Shown here piece after piece: positions 1 to 9,835 of a stretch of DNA of 64,000 nucleotides (the stretch's first letter is position 1; each line of letters opens with the position of its first letter). This DNA is from a bacterium (GTDB taxonomy: Bacteria > Bacteroidota > Bacteroidia > Flavobacteriales > Schleiferiaceae), in contig WGMI01000008.1 in the NCBI GenBank assembly GCA_016125155.1, positions 25,587-89,586 of the forward strand, written 5' to 3'. A program made the position numbers and the translations under genes. The notes beneath the pieces are model-generated. The model was not told the DNA's origin and ran no database searches. It saw nothing but the letters and a program-made list of their open reading frames with translations.

Positions 1-1
1 T

Positions 2-1336
2 GCGGTGCTCAAGCTCAGGGGCGATATGCGCTCTCCCATTTTGTGTTTGTATGGACCTCCGGGTGTCGGCAAGACCTCGTTGGGCAAATCGGTGGCCGAA
101 GCCCTTGGGCGCAAATACGTGCGCATGGCTCTAGGCGGGCTCCGAGACGAAGCCGAAATCCGCGGGCACCGCAAGACCTATATCGGTGCCATGCCGGGCC
201 GCATTTTGCAGTTGCTCAAAAAAGCCGGCACTTCGAACCCGGTCTTTGTGCTGGACGAAATCGATAAACTGGGCTACGGCAATATGGGCGATCCCAGCTC
301 GGCCATGCTCGAAGTGCTCGACCCTGAGCAAAACAAGGAGTTCTACGACAACTTCCTCGAAATGGGCTATGACCTGAGCAAGGTCTTGTTTATTGCGACG
401 GCCAACAACCTCTCTTCGATTCAGCCCGCCCTCCGCGACCGGATGGAAATCATCGAACTCAACGGCTATACGGTCGAAGAAAAGCGCGAAATCGCCAAAC
501 GGCATTTGGTGCCCAAACAGCTCGAAGAAAATGGGCTCAAGAAAGACGATCTCAAACTGAGCAACGGGGTACTCGAAATGCTGATTGAGAGCTACACCCA
601 GGAAAGCGGGGTGCGGGGCCTGGAAAAAGCCATCGCCAAAGTGGCGCGCAAAACCGTGCAAAAGGTGGCTTCGGGCGAGCCGTATTCCGTATCTCCAGAC
701 ATTGAAGAGATTCGGAAAATGATCGGAAACGAGCGCCGGGACCGAGAGCGGTACCAGGACAATTCGGTGGCAGGGGTGGTGACGGGCTTGGCTTGGACTC
801 CGGTGGGGGGCGAAATCCTCTTTATTGAGAGCAGTTTGAGTCCGGGCGATGGAAAAGTGTCGATTACGGGCAATCTGGGCGATGTTATGAAGGAGAGTGC
901 CACCATTGCCATGGCCTATCTCAAGTCGAATGCATCCGATTACGGCATTCCGCCAGAAGCCTTTAAGCGCTGGGATGTCCACATTCACGTACCCGAAGGC
1001 GCCACCCCAAAAGACGGTCCTTCGGCCGGTGTCACCATGCTTACGGCCTTGGCTTCGCTGTTTACCCAGCGCAAGGTGCGCTCGCATCTGGCCATGACTG
1101 GTGAGATCACGCTCCGCGGTAGGGTGTTGCCCGTGGGTGGCATCAAAGAGAAGATTCTCGCCGCCAAAAGAGCGGGTATTCAGCAACTGCTGCTGTGCGA
1201 GGAAAACCGTAAGGATGTAGAAGACATTGGGGCAGAATACCTCAAGGGTCTTGAAATTCAATTTGTACGCGGTATGCGAGAACTCACCGATCTTGCGTTA
1301 CTCGAAGAACGCGTGGCCCATCCAAAGACGATCTGA
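2..1336 (+). CDS. lon: ATP-dependent Lon protease, C-terminal part (5' end outside window)
   Basis: Lon is a cytoplasmic ATP-dependent serine protease that degrades misfolded and regulatory proteins. The reading frame is open from the first base, so the gene begins upstream and the N-terminal substrate-binding domain is missing here. Visible are the AAA+ Walker A motif GPPGVGKTS (about 53-79), Walker B VFVLDEID (about 242-265), and the C-terminal protease domain. That domain has the catalytic serine in KDGPSAG (codon 1022-1024) and the catalytic lysine in GGIKEK (codon 1145-1147), the Ser-Lys dyad of the Lon family. About 444 residues are present of a usual length near 800. porQ follows 55 bases downstream on the same strand. 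Identity is certain; only the start is unknown. Confidence 0.97.
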   Translation, partial: AVLKLRGDMRSPILCLYGPPGVGKTSLGKSVAEALGRKYVRMALGGLRDEAEIRGHRKTYIGAMPGRILQLLKKAGTSNPVFVLDEIDKLGYGNMGDPSSAMLEVLDPEQNKEFYDNFLEMGYDLSKVLFIATANNLSSIQPALRDRMEIIELNGYTVEEKREIAKRHLVPKQLEENGLKKDDLKLSNGVLEMLIESYTQESGVRGLEKAIAKVARKTVQKVASGEPYSVSPDIEEIRKMIGNERRDRERYQDNSVAGVVTGLAWTPVGGEILFIESSLSPGDGKVSITGNLGDVMKESATIAMAYLKSNASDYGIPPEAFKRWDVHIHVPEGATPKDGPSAGVTMLTALASLFTQRKVRSHLAMTGEITLRGRVLPVGGIKEKILAAKRAGIQQLLLCEENRKDVEDIGAEYLKGLEIQFVRGMRELTDLALLEERVAHPKTI

Positions 1337-1391
1337 TCGCTTGAACAGCGAATCGGGGGATTATCCGGAACAAGCCTGCGGAGATACAGCA

Positions 1392-2444
1392 ATGCAGAGA
1401 ATGAAGCAGCTCTATGGGTGTGTTTCGGGTTTTTTGATGGTGATTGGCGCCCTGATTTCCTCGGGGTTGCGGGCACAGACGGCAGGTCGTTCGGCCTATG
1501 CCGTCCTCGATTTGGTTTCGGCGCCGAGACTGGCCGCCCTTGGCGGGGTGGCGACGGGGTTTGACGCCCCCGATCTGGGGTTGGCGCTGTACAATCCATC
1601 GCTCCTGCGACCCGAAATGGCGGGTCAAATCGGATTGTACAACCTCAACATCAACGTGGGGATTGCCAGTGCTGAAGCGGCCTATGTGCATTCCTTTGAA
1701 CGGTTGGGCTTGCTGCAATTCGGAATGCGCTATCTCAACTACGGTCGGTTCGACGAAACCGATGCCTTTGGAAACACCTTGGGCACGTTCGATGCGTCTG
1801 ATCAGACGTTGTTGGCGGGTTGGGCCCTTCCGCTCGACAGCCATTGGACCGTGGGCGTTCAGTTTGAGTTGATTCGTTCGGTGTTTGCCGAGTACAGTTC
1901 CTGGGGCATGGCCTGGGATGCCGGGGTGACCTGGCGCAAGAGCCCGCTGCTCGACGTATCGTTGTTGGTGCGCAACGCGGGGTTTCAGCTCGACAGCTAT
2001 TCAGGAACCCGCGAACCGCTTCCGTTCGAGATACAGCTGGGGGTGTCGAACAAATTCGCCCACGCTCCCTTTCGATGGCACCTCGCGCTGCAGCAGCTCC
2101 AGAACTGGAATCTGGCCTTTGTCAACCCGGCCACAGGGCAGTTCGATCCGCTTACCGGGGTGTTTACCGTCGAAGAACCTTCCTTTGGGGACGAATTGCT
2201 TCGGCATGTGGTTGCGGGCATCGAATTCCAGCCTTCTGAATCGTTTCGGGTGGGGGTAGGCTACAATTTTCGGCGCGCAGCCGAATTGGGGCTCACCACG
2301 AGGCGTTCTTCGGCGGGGTTGTCGTTTGGGGTCGGATTCCGCGTGTTTAAAATGGACGTCAGCTATGCGCGCAGCATTCGCCATGTGGCGGGCGGAACCC
2401 ATCAATTTGGGCTGGCGCTCGATTTGAAGCGCTACAAAAGCTGA
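1392..2444 (+). CDS. porQ: Type IX secretion system protein PorQ
   Basis: This is an outer-membrane beta-barrel-like protein of about 350 residues related to PorQ, which works with PorU, PorV and PorZ at the cell surface when T9SS substrates are processed and attached. The N-terminus reads as a signal peptide (MQRMKQLYGCVSGFLMVIGA, then cleavage near LRAQ). Next comes the conserved start of the family (YAVLDLV.APRLAALGG.., ..LALYNPSLL) and alternating amphipathic strands to the C-terminus. The frame is open further upstream into lon, but ATG 1392 (or 1401) sits just before the signal peptide and is the sensible start. Its stop overlaps the cmk start by one base (TGATG), and porQ-cmk pairing is common in Bacteroidota. 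Assignment is by sequence pattern only. Confidence 0.85.
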   Translation: MQRMKQLYGCVSGFLMVIGALISSGLRAQTAGRSAYAVLDLVSAPRLAALGGVATGFDAPDLGLALYNPSLLRPEMAGQIGLYNLNINVGIASAEAAYVHSFERLGLLQFGMRYLNYGRFDETDAFGNTLGTFDASDQTLLAGWALPLDSHWTVGVQFELIRSVFAEYSSWGMAWDAGVTWRKSPLLDVSLLVRNAGFQLDSYSGTREPLPFEIQLGVSNKFAHAPFRWHLALQQLQNWNLAFVNPATGQFDPLTGVFTVEEPSFGDELLRHVVAGIEFQPSESFRVGVGYNFRRAAELGLTTRRSSAGLSFGVGFRVFKMDVSYARSIRHVAGGTHQFGLALDLKRYKS

Positions 2445-3139
2445 TGGAGGCCAAGCCCTTGACCATTGCCATCGATGGGTTTTCGTCTACGGGCAAGAGC
2501 ACGCTGGCGCGGCAAGTTGCAGCGGCCTTGGGCTATCGCTATGTCGATTCGGGAGCGATGTATCGCGGGGTGGCGTGGTATGGGCTCGAACGGGGCTCGA
2601 TTGGGTCCGATCGGGTGGTCGATACAGCGCGGATCATCGCCGATTTGGACGACATCCACCTCGATTTCGAAACGATGCCCGAAGGGGGATCGAGACTGCA
2701 CGTCAATGGGGTTTGCGCAGAACCGGCCATTCGCTCGATGCGGGTCAGCGAGGTGGTGAGTCAGGTGAGCTCGATTACCGAGGTACGGCGCAAGCTCGTC
2801 GAGCAGCAGCAGCGCATGGGGCGCGATGGAGGGGTGGTGATGGACGGACGCGATATCGGAACCGTGGTGTTTCCCCAGGCCGAGTTGAAGATCTATATGA
2901 CCGCCGATCCCGAAGTGCGGGCGCGCCGGCGTTACGACGAACTGCGTGCCAAAGGCGAACCCGTTCGTTTTGAAGAGATTCTGGACAATTTGAACACCCG
3001 CGATCGCCAAGACCTCGAACGCCTTGACAGTCCGCTCCTCAAAGCCGCAGACGCCATCGAGCTCGACAACACCTTCCTGAGCCCCGATGAACAATTCGAT
3101 TGGGTGATGGAGCGGGTGAGGGGGTTGAATCGGGGATAG
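2444..3139 (+). CDS. cmk: Cytidylate kinase
   Basis: Phosphorylates CMP and dCMP with ATP in pyrimidine nucleotide salvage and recycling in the cytoplasm. The 231-residue length fits the bacterial family. The P-loop GFSSTGKST lies at residues 12-20, followed by the CMP-binding stretch YVDSGAMYRG and the conserved DGRDIGTVVFP motif near residue 140. The lid region RARRRYDEL follows. The start ATG overlaps the porQ stop by one base, so translation is probably coupled. Confidence 0.96.
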   Translation: MEAKPLTIAIDGFSSTGKSTLARQVAAALGYRYVDSGAMYRGVAWYGLERGSIGSDRVVDTARIIADLDDIHLDFETMPEGGSRLHVNGVCAEPAIRSMRVSEVVSQVSSITEVRRKLVEQQQRMGRDGGVVMDGRDIGTVVFPQAELKIYMTADPEVRARRRYDELRAKGEPVRFEEILDNLNTRDRQDLERLDSPLLKAADAIELDNTFLSPDEQFDWVMERVRGLNRG

Positions 3140-3264
3140 AGGAGGGGCTGGGGGATAAGAGGCCACTTGGGCCGAGCCTGTCGTTGTGCAATGCTCCGCT
3201 CCTATTCTATATTTTGTAAGAATAACGCTCCTTTTATCCTATTTTCGTCGAATTAGGATCGTGT

Positions 3265-3791
3265 ATGACAGCCAACAGTGTAGGGAAGCCACCGGATGTT
3301 ATCCTTGCCAAAATTCACGAGATTGATCGTGCAAAGGTTACGTTGGAAGGCGATTTAGCGGAACTATATCAAGTTCCCACCCGAACGGCTCAACGAACAG
3401 GTGAAGCGGAATTCCGCTCGATTCCGACCTGACTTTAGGTTTCAACTCAATCGGGACAATGGAATCACTTGAAGCCGCATCATGCGACCTCAAGTTGGGC
3501 TCGTAGGAGAACCCTACCCTTTGTGTTCACCGAGCAAGGGGTGTCGATGCTCTCCAGCGTCCTGGGCAGCGAAGTGGCTATTCAAGTCAATATTCGAATC
3601 ATGCGGGCATTCATTCAGATGCGTGAAAGGATGCTCAGCCACCAAGAATTGTGGAACGAGTTGGATTGGTTTCGAAGGCAGTTAAAGGGACATGAAGAGA
3701 AAATTGACCGAATTTTTCTGCGGCCGTAACAGTTTTCCCAAAAGCGCGAAAACCATCGAAAGGCTATGGGTTTCAAAGAATATTTGGATAG
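3265..3791 (+). pseudogene. ORF6N-domain DNA-binding protein, decayed by three frameshifts
   Basis: The pieces match the ORF6N family (phage- and mobile-element-associated DNA-binding proteins of about 180 residues) but lie in different frames. Frame 1 from ATG 3265 gives KVTLEGDLAELYQVPT, like the family's KVMLDxDLAELYxVxT. At about 3382 one extra base shifts the match to frame 2 (ERLNEQVKRN, then RFRPDFRFQLN). By about 3466 it returns to frame 1 (TSSWARRRTLPFVFTEQGVS, then IQVNIRIMRAFIQMRE). Near 3712 it moves again, giving the Lys/Gly-rich family tail (PKARKPSKGYGFQ) with a stop at 3789-3791. Nothing full-length can be made. It is likely a remnant of horizontally acquired DNA. Family assignment is firm at motif level; function is lost. 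Confidence 0.8.
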
Positions 3792-3932
3792 GAATCTTTC
3801 TGAAAGACCGATCGATTCTCCAATGTACCGCAGAGGGAAAACTGAACCAGAGAGTAGCCGTACCTCAGAAAAATAAACCACCGACCCCCCCTCTGGGAAC
3901 CACTTCGGAAGGAGACCGCTCCAGCGATACGC

Positions 3933-4217
3933 CTACCCCAACCGCCCTTCTTCCTTGCTCAATGCGACGAGCATCTTTATGTGCGCGATGTAGCCCCGCA
4001 TGGCCTCTTCTTGACTCATCCCCTTGAGCCGCACCCAGGCATCGTGCTTAAACGTTCGGATTACGTCCGAGTGGAGGGGTCGCTGCAGTTCGTTGTCGCC
4101 CACCATGGCTTGTTTATAGTACGCATAGGCAATGAGCATATGGTCGGCACTCTGAGGGGGCAACCCCTTGCCAACGCGCACATGCTCTTCAAAAAGCGCC
4201 TTCAGTTCAGCATCCAT
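3933..4217 (-). CDS. Acyl-CoA-binding protein (ACBP family)
   Basis: A 94-residue four-helix protein expected to bind long-chain acyl-CoA in the cytoplasm and buffer it for lipid synthesis. The family pattern is visible: the AYAYYKQAMVGD helix (tyrosines and lysine that contact CoA in known ACBPs), then KHDAWVRLKGMSQEEAMRGY, matching the K.DAW..LKG.S.E.A...Y core. ATG 4217 is preferred; an upstream TTG would add only two residues. It lies last in the phospholipid gene run, 70 bases after psd, consistent with a role in acyl supply for phospholipids. Confidence 0.9.
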   Translation of the reverse strand: MDAELKALFEEHVRVGKGLPPQSADHMLIAYAYYKQAMVGDNELQRPLHSDVIRTFKHDAWVRLKGMSQEEAMRGYIAHIKMLVALSKEEGRLG

Positions 4218-4287
4218 AGACAAGGGCAGGCCGGTATATCGAAGTTCTACGAATCAACAATCGAACTACGCGCTGCAAAATTCGCGC

Positions 4288-4956
4288 CTAAACTGATGCA
4301 AAATGCGCCAAAAGAGTCCGATTGCCCTCAACGACCGCTCCCGGTTTCACCAACACCTCTGCATCGAGCGGTAAAAACACATCGACCCGGGAGCCGAAGC
4401 GGATAAATCCACAGTCGTCTCCTTGACGCACCGAGGTGCCTTCTTGGGCATACACGATAATTCTGCGCGCCAAGGCCCCCGCAATTTGCCGATAGAGCAC
4501 GGCACCCTTGAGCGGATGTTCTACCACCACGGTACTGCGTTCGTTCAGCAAAGACGACTTCGGGTTCCAGGCCACCAGATACTTACCCGGGTGATGGCGC
4601 GCAAAGACCACTTTGCCCGAAATTGGATAGCGGTTTACGTGCACATTGAGGGGCGACATAAAAATGGAAATCTGGATGCGCGTATCCTGAAAATACTCGG
4701 GTTCGTAGACCTGTTCAACGACCACCACTTTGCCGTCGGCCGGGGCCAGAATCGAAGTAGGGTGTTCGGAGGTGGCGCGGTTCGGATTTCGGAAAAACCA
4801 CAGGAAAAAACCGAGCAATCCAATGCCCAGCACCACGACGGACAGCGGCACCCATTGCGCATCAGGCCACAACAATGTAGACGCGCCATAGAGCACAGAA
4901 AGTACAAGCAACAGCACAGCCGTGGGCATTCGGCCCTCTCGGTGGATCAAACTCAT
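4288..4956 (-). CDS. psd: Phosphatidylserine decarboxylase (pyruvoyl enzyme)
   Basis: Converts phosphatidylserine to phosphatidylethanolamine. The 222-residue protein is the short, non-proteobacterial type. Two N-terminal hydrophobic segments (residues about 10-50) anchor it to the membrane. The catalytic core includes APADGKVV, the metal or active-site region FMSPLNVHVNRYP and a C-terminal FGSRVDVF. The Gly-Ser there (about residues 188-189) is where the proenzyme cleaves itself to make the pyruvoyl group. ATG 4956 overlaps the cdsA stop by ATGA, so the two genes are translationally coupled; longer upstream frames are shadows of cdsA. Confidence 0.95.
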   Translation of the reverse strand: MSLIHREGRMPTAVLLLVLSVLYGASTLLWPDAQWVPLSVVVLGIGLLGFFLWFFRNPNRATSEHPTSILAPADGKVVVVEQVYEPEYFQDTRIQISIFMSPLNVHVNRYPISGKVVFARHHPGKYLVAWNPKSSLLNERSTVVVEHPLKGAVLYRQIAGALARRIIVYAQEGTSVRQGDDCGFIRFGSRVDVFLPLDAEVLVKPGAVVEGNRTLLAHFASV

Positions 4957-5807
4957 GGGATGGGAAAGCTCAATCCGAAATAAAACACCAGATGCAAGTA
5001 GAGGGCCGCTATCGGCATAATAAATAAGAAGCTGTCCACACGATCGAGTATGCCCCCGTGTCCGGGAATCAAATGGCCCGAATCTTTGACGTCGGCCTTG
5101 CGCTTGAGTTTGGATTCGTACAAATCGCCCAAGGTGCCAAAGACCACGGTAAACACGGCCAAGGCCGTAAAATGGGCAAAGTAGTTGGCCTCGGCTTTCC
5201 AGATCCACGGAATCACGATGAGCGCAGCCACCAAGGTCATAATCAAACCACCGGCAGAGCCTTCGATGGTCTTGCGGGGCGAAAGCCTCGGGCTGAGTGG
5301 GGTCTTGCCCCAAAATCGACCGAACACGTACGCAAACGTATCGTGGGTCCACACCAAGACAAAAAGGGCCGTCATCCAGCTCTGGTAGCGATTTTCAGCG
5401 TGAAAGAGTAGCAAAGGAGCCATAAAACCGAATCCGGTGTAAAGCGCGGCATGAATCCAAGGCGTGCGCACCAGACCCAATTCGCCGGAGCGCCCATAGA
5501 GCCGAAGCACCAGCCACAACACGTGAAAGGCCCCGATCCCTAAAAAAACAAGCCGTGCAGTGGGCGGAATGTCGATGATGCCCAGAAAGTGCAACGCCGA
5601 AAGGGTAAAGGGAATCAAAGTGGCAAAAAACGCGTTGACACGTGGGGCTACTCGATTGATGTTGAGCAAGGTACCTGCTTCTATCAGGCTCATAATCATC
5701 AACAGCCCCATCACAAAGACAAACGAACGATCCCTCCACCAGATTCCTCCGAGCAACAAGGCGACATAGAGCACCCCTGAAAGACTGCGCTTCAGGAGGG
5801 TATTCAT
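4953..5807 (-). CDS. cdsA: Phosphatidate cytidylyltransferase (CDP-diacylglycerol synthase)
   Basis: Makes CDP-diacylglycerol from phosphatidate and CTP, the precursor of all phospholipids made by the pathway that includes psd. It is a 284-residue integral membrane protein with about seven to eight hydrophobic segments. The C-terminal CdsA signature is clear at about residues 232-259: SKLKR, KD, then PGHGGILDRVDS. ATG 5807 overlaps the upstream LUD-domain gene by ATGA and the gene's own stop overlaps psd, so three genes form one coupled block. Confidence 0.95.
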   Translation of the reverse strand: MNTLLKRSLSGVLYVALLLGGIWWRDRSFVFVMGLLMIMSLIEAGTLLNINRVAPRVNAFFATLIPFTLSALHFLGIIDIPPTARLVFLGIGAFHVLWLVLRLYGRSGELGLVRTPWIHAALYTGFGFMAPLLLFHAENRYQSWMTALFVLVWTHDTFAYVFGRFWGKTPLSPRLSPRKTIEGSAGGLIMTLVAALIVIPWIWKAEANYFAHFTALAVFTVVFGTLGDLYESKLKRKADVKDSGHLIPGHGGILDRVDSFLFIMPIAALYLHLVFYFGLSFPIP

Positions 5808-6439
5808 GAGGCGGCTTCGGTAAGTAGGAGAAACAGTTCCTTGCGGTTTTGCCCATGACCTGCCGAGGCTACTGTCTCCATTTCAAATTGGGGTGCGTGC
5901 AAGGTGGTAATCTGAGAGGGAATGGCCCCGTTGTAGAGGTCGCGAATGCCTGTGAGCGCCTGATTCAATTTGAGAACCAGTTGATCGGTATACGCTAAAA
6001 TGAGGACAATAGAGGGCAAATCGGCGGGTTTACGACCGTCGGTGTGTTTCGAGTTCAGCATGATGCCTCCGTTGTAGGCCACGAGAAAATCGCAACCCGA
6101 AATAAACACCGAAGCCGCATCGGGTTCTACGAAGTCGAGTGCCAGACCGGCGGTGCTCAATTTGACGCGAATGCCGTGATCGGGACAATACACCCGGGTT
6201 TGGCCGATTTCCCCGAAAATGGATCGGAGGTACTCGGTTTCGGCGCGGGCGTCTTCAGCATACACAAAATAGCCGCCCTGGCCACAGAACACCTTGGCAA
6301 AGTGGACGTCAACCGGATCGCTTTCCAGCGGGATCCATTCGGCATCGGTTCGATCTTCCGAAGTCCCCTCTGGTTTGCCGCTCAGGACCGATAAAAACTT
6401 GTTGAGTATGCTCTGACGCTCTTTGTTCCCCTCTTTCAT
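5804..6439 (-). CDS. LUD-domain protein (LutC/YkgG-like)
   Basis: A 211-residue soluble protein of the LUD (lactate utilisation, DUF162) superfamily as found between ftsH and cdsA in many Bacteroidota. The C-terminal half has the family-like run LVAYNGGIML then lines of hydrophobic strands, ending NRKELFLLL. LutC proteins act in lactate oxidation, but no lutA or lutB lies here, so that function is not supported; the conserved neighbourhood suggests another, unknown role. ATG 6439 is chosen over an upstream TTG at 6448. There are 42 bases between the ftsH stop and this start. Confidence 0.75.
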   Translation of the reverse strand: MKEGNKERQSILNKFLSVLSGKPEGTSEDRTDAEWIPLESDPVDVHFAKVFCGQGGYFVYAEDARAETEYLRSIFGEIGQTRVYCPDHGIRVKLSTAGLALDFVEPDAASVFISGCDFLVAYNGGIMLNSKHTDGRKPADLPSIVLILAYTDQLVLKLNQALTGIRDLYNGAIPSQITTLHAPQFEMETVASAGHGQNRKELFLLLTEAAS

Positions 6440-6481
6440 GCGGAGCAATGTTGAGCGAAAGTACGCAAACGGCGGCTCAGC

Positions 6482-8521
6482 TTACGTAGGGACTGATTCG
6501 GAAGCATTGCGCGCCTCCTCTTCCAATTGCGCCTCCTCTCGAGTCAACCAGGGGCGCTTGCCAAAGATCTCTTCAAGATTTTCCTTGAAAATCACTTCGT
6601 TCTCTAAGAGCAGCTTGGCCAATTGGTCGAGTTTGCTGCGCTCGCGGTTGAGGAGTTCCTTGGCCCGAACGTATTGCGCCTCGACGATGTGGTGGATCTC
6701 TTCGTCGATCAATTGGGCGGTTTTCTCACTGTAGGGCTTGCTGAAACCGTATTCGTTTTGACCGCTTGAATCGTAGTACGTGATGTTTCCGATTTTGTCG
6801 TTCAAACCGTATACCGTGACCATGGCCAAGGCTTGCTTGGTCACTTTTTCAAGATCGGACAGCGCTCCGGTAGAAATTTTTCCAAACACAACGTCTTCCG
6901 CTGCTCGACCGCCGAGCGTTGCACACATTTCGTCGAGCATTTGCTCGGTATTGGTCAAATGCCGTTCGTCGGGCAGGTACCACGCCGCACCGAGCGAGCG
7001 TCCGCGAGGGACAATGGTCACTTTGACCAAGGGAGCCGCGTGTTCCAACATCCAACTCACTGTGGCATGCCCGGCTTCGTGGTAGGCAATCACTTCTTTT
7101 TCTGCGTTGGTAATGATCTTTCCCTTTTTCTCCAAACCGCCTACAATGCGGTCGACCGAGTCGAGGAAGTCTTGTTTTTCGATGAGTTTTTTGTCTTTTC
7201 GCGCCGCGGTCAAGGCCGCTTCGTTGCACACATTGGCAATGTCGGCACCGGAGAATCCCGGAGTTTGACGCGCGAGGAAGTCCACGTCGACATCGGTGCC
7301 CAACTTGAGGGGTTTGAGGTGGACTTCAAAAATCTCTTTGCGCTCGTTGAGGTCGGGCAGATCGATGTAAATGAGACGGTCAAACCGCCCGGCGCGCATC
7401 AAGGCACGATCAAGGATATCGGCGCGGTTGGTGGCAGCCAATACAATTACATGGTCCTTGGTGTTGAACCCGTCCATCTCGGTGAGCAACTGGTTCAGGG
7501 TGTTTTCGCGTTCGTCGTTGCCCCCCGAAAAGGCATTTTTGCCCCGGGCGCGCCCAATGGCGTCGATTTCGTCGATAAAAATGATGGCCGGACTCTTGTC
7601 TTTGGCCTGTTTGAATAAGTCGCGCACCCTCGAAGCGCCCACGCCTACAAACATTTCGACAAAATCGGATCCGCTCAACGAGAAGAAGGGAACCTTGGCT
7701 TCTCCGGCCACCGCTTTGGCCAACAAGGTCTTGCCTGTGCCAGGAGGTCCAACCAGCAAAGCTCCTTTCGGGATTTTGCCGCCGAGGTTGGTGTATTTGT
7801 CGGGATTTTTCAAAAAGGAGACGATCTCTTCAATCTCCTCCTTGGCCCCTTCGAGTCCCGCCACGTCTTTAAACGTCACCTTGACGTTGGTGTCCTTGTC
7901 GAACAGCGTAGCCCGAGATTTGCCGATGTTGAAAATCTGGGCACCAGGCCCCGCATTGGCCCCGCTGATGCGGCGCATAATAAACAACCATAAACCCACC
8001 ATAAGCAGAATCGGGATGACCCAGGTCAATACATCGCTGAAATAGTCGCGCTCTTCGCGAAATTCGAGGGGGACATCGCTGCGTTTGAGTAGGGGATGAT
8101 CAGCGTAAAACCGATCGAGACTTTTTTCGAAACTCTCTGCAGGGAAGACGAAATAAAAGTGAGGGCCCGGATTCAATCCTTCTCCCACGCTGCGATCGCG
8201 TACCTTTTCGTAGCGCGGCTTGCTCTTGAGCGCTTCGGGTTTGATCACCACCTCTACCCGATCCCCGTTGATGAGATCGATGCGCTGCACGTCGCCTTCC
8301 TCGAGCATCGTGCTCAACTCGGTAAAATTGCTCGGCTGTTGGGACTTCATCATGCCCGCAAAGAGCAGATTGGCCATGAACACCACGAACAACAATCCGT
8401 AGATCCAGTAAAAATTGAACCTGCGGGGGTTGCCCCCTTCGTTGCCAGAGTCGGTATTGCCGTTGCGCGAGAATTGTTGGCGCAGGCGCTCCATTTGATT
8501 TTTGTCTGAATTCGTACTCAT
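6482..8521 (-). CDS. ftsH: ATP-dependent zinc metalloprotease FtsH
   Basis: Membrane-anchored AAA+ protease that extracts and degrades membrane and short-lived cytoplasmic proteins. The 679-residue product has a first membrane segment near residues 38-58, a periplasmic domain, and a second membrane segment ([18 protein letters not shown]). The AAA+ domain follows, with Walker A GPPGTGKT at about residues 258-265, Walker [10 protein letters not shown] and the second region of homology. The zinc site HEAGH lies at about 481-485. ATG 8521 overlaps the rsfS stop by ATGA; a longer in-frame extension upstream is only shadow of rsfS. Confidence 0.97.
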   Translation of the reverse strand: MSTNSDKNQMERLRQQFSRNGNTDSGNEGGNPRRFNFYWIYGLLFVVFMANLLFAGMMKSQQPSNFTELSTMLEEGDVQRIDLINGDRVEVVIKPEALKSKPRYEKVRDRSVGEGLNPGPHFYFVFPAESFEKSLDRFYADHPLLKRSDVPLEFREERDYFSDVLTWVIPILLMVGLWLFIMRRISGANAGPGAQIFNIGKSRATLFDKDTNVKVTFKDVAGLEGAKEEIEEIVSFLKNPDKYTNLGGKIPKGALLVGPPGTGKTLLAKAVAGEAKVPFFSLSGSDFVEMFVGVGASRVRDLFKQAKDKSPAIIFIDEIDAIGRARGKNAFSGGNDERENTLNQLLTEMDGFNTKDHVIVLAATNRADILDRALMRAGRFDRLIYIDLPDLNERKEIFEVHLKPLKLGTDVDVDFLARQTPGFSGADIANVCNEAALTAARKDKKLIEKQDFLDSVDRIVGGLEKKGKIITNAEKEVIAYHEAGHATVSWMLEHAAPLVKVTIVPRGRSLGAAWYLPDERHLTNTEQMLDEMCATLGGRAAEDVVFGKISTGALSDLEKVTKQALAMVTVYGLNDKIGNITYYDSSGQNEYGFSKPYSEKTAQLIDEEIHHIVEAQYVRAKELLNRERSKLDQLAKLLLENEVIFKENLEEIFGKRPWLTREEAQLEEEARNASESVPT

Positions 8522-8958
8522 CCTTCTACTGTGGGGTGGGGAGTCAGTGGGAGGGCGTCGCCCCAAAGGCTTTCGAGATCGTAAAAGGCCCGGGTTTCTG
8601 TGCGAAACACATGGACAACCGTGTGGACGTAATCGAGCAAAACCCAATCTGCGTGCATGAGACCTTCAACATGCCAAGGGCGTTCATCGTTCACTTCTCG
8701 AACCACTTTTTCGACGCTGTCGGCAATGGCCTTGACTTGGGTAGAGCTCTGGGCGCTGCACACGACAAAGAAGTCGCACACCGCGTTTTCAATGGTCCGC
8801 AAGTCTAAGATCGAGATGTGCTCGCCTTTAATTTCTTCGATGCCTGCAACAATGGAGGCGAGGATTCCGGGCAATTCCGAAGGGCCAGAGGCGTTCAATG
8901 TCGCTCGGCTTTCGGGGGTGGGTTTGGTTTTGGCCAATGAGGTGGGTGGGGTTTCCAA
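8518..8958 (-). CDS. rsfS: Ribosome silencing factor RsfS (Iojap/YbeB)
   Basis: Binds ribosomal protein uL14 and blocks 30S-50S joining when nutrients are scarce. The family core is clear: ISILDLRTIENAVCDFFVVC, then WHVEGLMHADWVLLDY and VHVFRTETRAFYDLE. The start must be non-ATG: a TGA sits directly before TTG 8958 and no ATG precedes the conserved core. TTG 8958 gives 146 residues with a Pro/Thr-rich N-terminal tail; a later TTG is possible. A -7 promoter box lies 30 bases upstream, making this the first gene of the rsfS-ftsH-LUD-cdsA-psd-ACBP run. Confidence 0.92.
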   Translation of the reverse strand: METPPTSLAKTKPTPESRATLNASGPSELPGILASIVAGIEEIKGEHISILDLRTIENAVCDFFVVCSAQSSTQVKAIADSVEKVVREVNDERPWHVEGLMHADWVLLDYVHTVVHVFRTETRAFYDLESLWGDALPLTPHPTVEG

Positions 8959-8988
8959 TCAGCAGTACCCCTCTGGCGAAGGGTAGTT

Positions 8989-8996
8989 CAAAAATA
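8989..8996 (-). promoter_or_regulatory. -7 promoter element upstream of rsfS
   Basis: On the minus strand this reads TATTTTTG, a full match to the Bacteroidota -7 consensus TAnnTTTG. A TTTG lies 14 bases further upstream (plus strand 9011-9014), a shorter gap than usual. Transcription would begin near 8984, about 25 bases before the rsfS start. Confidence 0.5.
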
Positions 8997-9052
8997 CGAC
9001 ATTCGCCTGCCAAAGACTGCGCCCCCTCACAAGATGCACCCCCGACTGATTT

Positions 9053-9835
9053 ATGGACCGATTTACCCTTGAAGAAGTCGATTCGATCGACTCTACCAAC
9101 GAGGCCCTAAAACGGCGAATGCGGTGGGGAAGAGCAAGCAGCGGTTTGGTGATACGCGCAGAACATCAAACATCAGGCCGAGGGCAGTTTGGCACGATTT
9201 GGGAGAGCCAAGCTGGCAGGAACCTCTTGTTCAGCCTGCTGTTGATCGAGCCCGACTTGCCTTCTGAGCGGCCATTTCAGCTCAACATGACGATTTGTCG
9301 CATTCTGGTCGATGCACTCCGGGTTTTTGTTCCCGAAGTGCGGATCAAATGGCCGAACGATCTCTATGCCCACGATCGAAAGCTCGGGGGCATCTTGATC
9401 GAAAATCAGTGGCTGGGAACGCGTTGGCAAAGCGCAGTAGTGGGCGTTGGAATCAATGTGGCGCAAAGCGATTTCGGGGCTCCTAGGGCGATTGCACTCA
9501 GGACTTTGTGTTCAGAAGTTCCCGCCCCGGCCGATTTGTTGCGCCTTGTGCTCTCGAAGTTCGATGGGCATTGGGGCGAATGGGGCCGACGGTCGTGGGC
9601 CGAGGAAGTCGAAGACTATACCCAACGGTTGTTGGGCTTTGGAGCCATGCACGGATATCGATGGGTTCGGGGATCCGACCCTGCTGTCTTTCGTGCAGCC
9701 ATAGAAGGGGTTTCCGAGGAAGGAACCCTCCACTTGAAGAGGAGCGATGGGGTGCCCATTCAGGCCCGCTTTAAGGAAATTGCCTGGCTCAACCCAGAGG
9801 AAGTACATTCGCCCCGGCCAAGCTCAGAACCATGA
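9053..9835 (+). CDS. birA: Biotin--[acetyl-CoA-carboxylase] ligase
   Basis: Attaches biotin to the carboxyl-carrier protein through biotinyl-AMP. The 260-residue protein has the ligase core only, without the N-terminal helix-turn-helix of the repressor-type BirA, so it should not regulate transcription. Visible motifs are STNEALK, the biotinyl-AMP loop SGRGQFGTIWES (GRGxxG), and IKWPNDLY followed by KLGGILIEN. It diverges from rsfS with 94 bases between. Its stop overlaps the next gene by ATGA. Confidence 0.94.
   Translation: MDRFTLEEVDSIDSTNEALKRRMRWGRASSGLVIRAEHQTSGRGQFGTIWESQAGRNLLFSLLLIEPDLPSERPFQLNMTICRILVDALRVFVPEVRIKWPNDLYAHDRKLGGILIENQWLGTRWQSAVVGVGINVAQSDFGAPRAIALRTLCSEVPAPADLLRLVLSKFDGHWGEWGRRSWAEEVEDYTQRLLGFGAMHGYRWVRGSDPAVFRAAIEGVSEEGTLHLKRSDGVPIQARFKEIAWLNPEEVHSPRPSSEP

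Noticed and set aside
3692..4027. 111-residue plus-strand open frame
   Set aside because: It runs in the wrong frame over the ORF6N remnant and then antisense to the acyl-CoA-binding protein gene.
5804..6439. Lactate-utilisation operon
   Set aside because: Only one LUD-domain gene is present, without lutA or lutB; its neighbours are ftsH and cdsA.
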